DNA from: CALARM01 sp964431735
GTDB taxonomy: Bacteria > Vulcanimicrobiota > SpSt-956 > JAKJGF01
Reading direction: 5' to 3'
Length of the DNA: 64,000 nt
Assembly: GCA_964431735.1 (NCBI GenBank)
Contig: CAYSLJ010000004.1
Location: forward strand, 20,473-84,472
Shown here: positions 61,164-64,000 of the stretch, piece by piece
How positions within the stretch are numbered: the stretch's first letter is position 1
Layout: every line of letters begins with the position of its first letter
Position numbers and translations under genes: made by a program
Notes under the pieces: generated by a model
What the model saw: the letters and a program-made list of their open reading frames with translations, nothing else
Databases searched by the model: none
Told to the model about the DNA's origin: nothing

Positions 61164-63908
61164 ATGATAAGACCTGTTATAGTAATATTAACAGTACTGG
61201 TATTTATATTTCCTTTACTGGCTTCAGACGATCCTTTATCACATATGAATGCTGCCTGTGAAGCCTATAAACATTATAGACTTGATGTGGCCAGGGAGGA
61301 ATACGAAAAAGCCCTTTCCATATATCTTTCTGCAGGAGATCTTAACGGAGCCGGTGAGTGTTATTTGAACATGGGAGACGTATATTTTTCTCTCTGTCTT
61401 TATGAAAATTCTCTTTCCTCTTACAGTAATGGTTGTGAGATTTTTAAGAAATTATCAAAAAAAGACAGGGAAGCTGTTTCATTGATAAGTAAAAGTCAGG
61501 TTTATCTTAATCTCAGACTCTATGAAGAATCGTTAAGAGCCTGTAAAGGTGCTATGTTATTATATGAAGAAAGTTCAGATAAGAAAGGTATGGCTGTCTC
61601 TTTATCTCATACCGGTGATATTTACAGTGAACTTGGACTCTACTCAGAGTCTTTAAAATGTTATACAGACAGTCTGTCAATGTTTATTGAATTAAATGAT
61701 ATAGAAAATATAGGCCTTCTTCTATGTAAAACAGGTGAAGATTATATTAAATCAGGTGATAAAGAAAGGGGGCTGAAAAAACTTCAGGAAGCTCTGAATA
61801 TAGCAAAAAATTCTCCTTCTATAAGTTATGAGCTTTTAATGAGAACAGGCGATATATGTCAGGAATATGGTTATTACGAAGAAGGCCTTTCAAAATATAG
61901 AGAAGCAAGAAAAGTAGTTAAAGACATAGGAGACACTGTTAAGGAATATAAAGCTTTACGTGAAATTGCCAGAACCAGTCTCATGAAAGGCGATGACGAA
62001 GGATCTCTCGGCATCTATGATAAGGTTATGGTTATTGCAAAAGAGGCAGGTGACAACGGCGGAAGGATAGAAGGACTCTTTAATGTGGCATTACTTTATG
62101 ATAAGCATGGCCGTACAGATGATTCAATAAAAGCCTATAAAGAATGTCTGGATTTTTATAAATCTTCCGGTAACCCTTTCGGCATAGTAAAAACACTTCA
62201 GAACCTCGGTTCTATTTATGAAAAAAGCGGTTCTAATGCACTGGCAGAAGAATGTTACAGGGAATCCATAGAAGAACTTGAGAAGATAAGAGGTGAAATA
62301 AGGCTTGAAGAATTTAAGGAATCCTTCAGTGAAAAATTTATGCCCTATTACAGACATATGATTAATTTTTTAATTAAAGAGGGAAAATATAAAGAAGCTT
62401 TTTACTATTTGGAAATGGCAAGGGCGCGCTCACTCCTTGATGCCATTACGGGAGCCAGAGTGGATATAAAAAAAGGTGTAAAGCCGGAACTGCTGGAAAA
62501 AGATAAAAAACTTCAGTCAGAGATGAATTATCTTCAGTCTGCTCTTATACGGGAAAATTCCCTGTCAAAACCTGATGAAGAATACCTTAAAGAACTTCAG
62601 GGAAAACTTCTTAAGACGAGAGAAGATTTTAAATCTCTTCAGCAGGAATTACTTCTGTCGAGTCCTTCCTATTCATTCCTTACAGGCATCAAAAAGCCTC
62701 TTACTCCTGACGAATTACAGAAGAAGGTTTTAAGTGACAATCAATTTATTATTGAGTATTTCATAAAGAATGATAAACTGGATGTGTGGGTAATAGGGAA
62801 AAATTCTTTTTCCTTTGTAGAAATACCTGTAACAGCCGATGAATTGAATAAAAAAATCGAAGATTTCAGAAAACCTTTTGAAGAATTAAAGGGCAAAGAG
62901 AGTGTTTTTATTGATATTTTATCTGAATGCAGTGCAGGAAATTTATCAGAACTTTATGTGAAAATATTTAAACCTGTTATAGAAAAGATATCCATACCTG
63001 ATAATTCTGAACTCTTTATAGTTCCAGACGGAATACTTTATTATCTGCCCTTTGAGGCACTTGTAACAGAAGAGGGGAAAGAGAGTGATAGTAAAATTAC
63101 CTTTTCCGGTTTTTCAGTAAATAAATATTTAATTGAAAAATATAATATTTCCTATATACCATCTGCTGCATTGCTGGACTCTTCTTTAAGGGAAAAGAAA
63201 GAAAAACCGGGCGGTACCTTTCTTGCTTTCGGAAATCCTGATTTTACCGTTATTCCCGATGTTCGGATTATACCGGGTATGAATAATTTTATCAGGCTTC
63301 AGGGAGGAGATAATTATTATTTTACTCCTCTTCCCGGCACGGAGAAACAGGTGAAAAATATATGTGATCTCTTCAAGAAATCAGGCAAATCAGAGGTTTA
63401 CACAGGCATTAATGCTACTGAAGAGAATGTAAAGAATAAATCTTCCGATTATAAATATCTTCTTTTTGCAACTCATGGATTTTTAGACGAAGAAAATCCC
63501 ATGTATTCAGGTCTTGTCTTTACCCTTAAAGGAAATAAAGAAGAAGACGGCTTGCTGAGAGCTCTGGAAGTCCTGAATTTGAATTTAAAATCTGATCTTG
63601 TAGTCCTGAGTGCCTGTGAAACAGGTCTGGGAAAAATCAGAACAGGGGAGGGTGTTGTAGGTCTTACGAGATCTTTTATGTATGCCGGTTCTCATGCTGT
63701 TGTCGTAAGTTTATGGAGTGTTGAAAGTGCCTCTACTGCCAGATTGATGGAAATATTTTATAAAAATCTCATGTCCGGTATGACAAAGGCAGAAGCTTTG
63801 AGAAAGGCAAAAATTACTCTTATGAAGGAAACAGAAGTGTTTGAAGGAAAGAAGTTAAGTTATTCTCACCCTTTCTTCTGGGCTCCTTTTGTACTGGTAG
63901 GAAAATAA
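61164..63908 (+). CDS. Exported TPR-CHAT protein (caspase-like)
   Basis: Residues 1-21 (MIRPVIVILTVLVFIFPLLA) form a signal peptide. About 40-430 are TPR repeats arranged as in Rapsyn/LGN-like repeats (NMGDVYFSLCLYENSLSSY). The C-terminal third (about 540-914) is a CHAT domain with the caspase-type catalytic pair H771 in FATHGF and C818 in LSACETG, and the typical GEGVVGLTRSFMYAGSHAVV and HPFFWAPFVLVG motifs. CHAT proteins are cysteine peptidases, some in defence (gasdermin, craspase) and many of unknown role. The signal peptide suggests an extracytoplasmic one. ATG 61164 fits gaggtg eight bases upstream; ATG 61158 is too close. Confidence 0.92.
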   Translation: MIRPVIVILTVLVFIFPLLASDDPLSHMNAACEAYKHYRLDVAREEYEKALSIYLSAGDLNGAGECYLNMGDVYFSLCLYENSLSSYSNGCEIFKKLSKKDREAVSLISKSQVYLNLRLYEESLRACKGAMLLYEESSDKKGMAVSLSHTGDIYSELGLYSESLKCYTDSLSMFIELNDIENIGLLLCKTGEDYIKSGDKERGLKKLQEALNIAKNSPSISYELLMRTGDICQEYGYYEEGLSKYREARKVVKDIGDTVKEYKALREIARTSLMKGDDEGSLGIYDKVMVIAKEAGDNGGRIEGLFNVALLYDKHGRTDDSIKAYKECLDFYKSSGNPFGIVKTLQNLGSIYEKSGSNALAEECYRESIEELEKIRGEIRLEEFKESFSEKFMPYYRHMINFLIKEGKYKEAFYYLEMARARSLLDAITGARVDIKKGVKPELLEKDKKLQSEMNYLQSALIRENSLSKPDEEYLKELQGKLLKTREDFKSLQQELLLSSPSYSFLTGIKKPLTPDELQKKVLSDNQFIIEYFIKNDKLDVWVIGKNSFSFVEIPVTADELNKKIEDFRKPFEELKGKESVFIDILSECSAGNLSELYVKIFKPVIEKISIPDNSELFIVPDGILYYLPFEALVTEEGKESDSKITFSGFSVNKYLIEKYNISYIPSAALLDSSLREKKEKPGGTFLAFGNPDFTVIPDVRIIPGMNNFIRLQGGDNYYFTPLPGTEKQVKNICDLFKKSGKSEVYTGINATEENVKNKSSDYKYLLFATHGFLDEENPMYSGLVFTLKGNKEEDGLLRALEVLNLNLKSDLVVLSACETGLGKIRTGEGVVGLTRSFMYAGSHAVVVSLWSVESASTARLMEIFYKNLMSGMTKAEALRKAKITLMKETEVFEGKKLSYSHPFFWAPFVLVGK

Positions 63909-64000
63909 TTATATATAGTGAAAAGTGAAAAGAATAAGACATTACTTTACGATTCCGGGGAAAGCCCACGAATTGTATAGTGGGATAGTGGATGGGGCAG
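63909..64000. other. Window end, no gene seen
   Basis: The last 92 bp contain two gtgaaaa heptamers (63918-63931) directly after the CHAT gene stop and nothing else recognisable. Confidence 0.5.

Overview
The window is a chromosomal segment of an uncultured-looking, AT-rich bacterium. It is a scaffold, not finished sequence: a run of 100 N sits at 14901-15000. Codon use, strong AGGAGG-type ribosome sites and about ten TTG or GTG starts are uniform along the window, and I see no prophage, integrase, intact transposase or CRISPR array. The mix is a full set of housekeeping genes, several type IV pilus motor ATPases, large HEAT, TPR and CHAT proteins and a Firmicutes-like dapB-dapG-dapA-ftsK order. 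This suggests a deep-branching or candidate-phylum lineage. I cannot assign the phylum from sequence reading alone.

Layout. 1-5.9 kb: a PD-(D/E)XK nuclease-like gene, polA, ribosomal protein S1 and coaE. 6.0-13.5 kb: a type IV pilus ATPase cluster with one degenerate PilB-like protein and four PilT-family proteins, the last degenerate; smpB and the tmRNA gene ssrA lie in the middle. 13.6-22.2 kb (minus strand): a small hypothetical protein, two large paralogous HEAT-repeat scaffolds (one holding a 42-bp minisatellite that broke the assembly) and a TPR protein. 22.9-29.4 kb: a hypothetical gene, tRNA-Pro(CGG), a MEDS-degenerate GGDEF protein, an ECF sigma factor, a twin-zinc-finger anti-sigma factor whose periplasmic part looks like the flagellar MS-ring protein FliF, and an exported TPR protein. 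30-34 kb: a hypothetical protein, a hybrid GAF histidine kinase and an exported OB-like protein. 34-46 kb: rpsO, pnp, an M16 peptidase, dapB, dapG, rtcA, dapA and ftsK. 46-49 kb: a 1066-residue unknown protein made of two homologous halves. 49.5-56 kb: a BMP-family (nucleoside-type) ABC importer and an NCS2-type permease. 56-64 kb: two coupled genes encoding four Hfq/Sm-like domains plus a cold-shock domain, a CbiX-class II photolyase pair, an RRM protein, a TPR protein and an exported TPR-CHAT protease-like protein.

The most unusual features are: (1) the ECF sigma factor with a FliF-like anti-sigma factor; (2) the tandem-Sm/cold-shock operon; (3) dense intergenic arrays with a strict 7-bp period, mostly GTGANNN words paired with their inverse as hairpins, which in several places provide or abut the stop codons of upstream genes and once separate a Shine-Dalgarno site from its start codon; (4) PilB- and PilT-family members that have lost catalytic residues; (5) several families of miniature inverted-repeat elements, two of them with IS-like ends.
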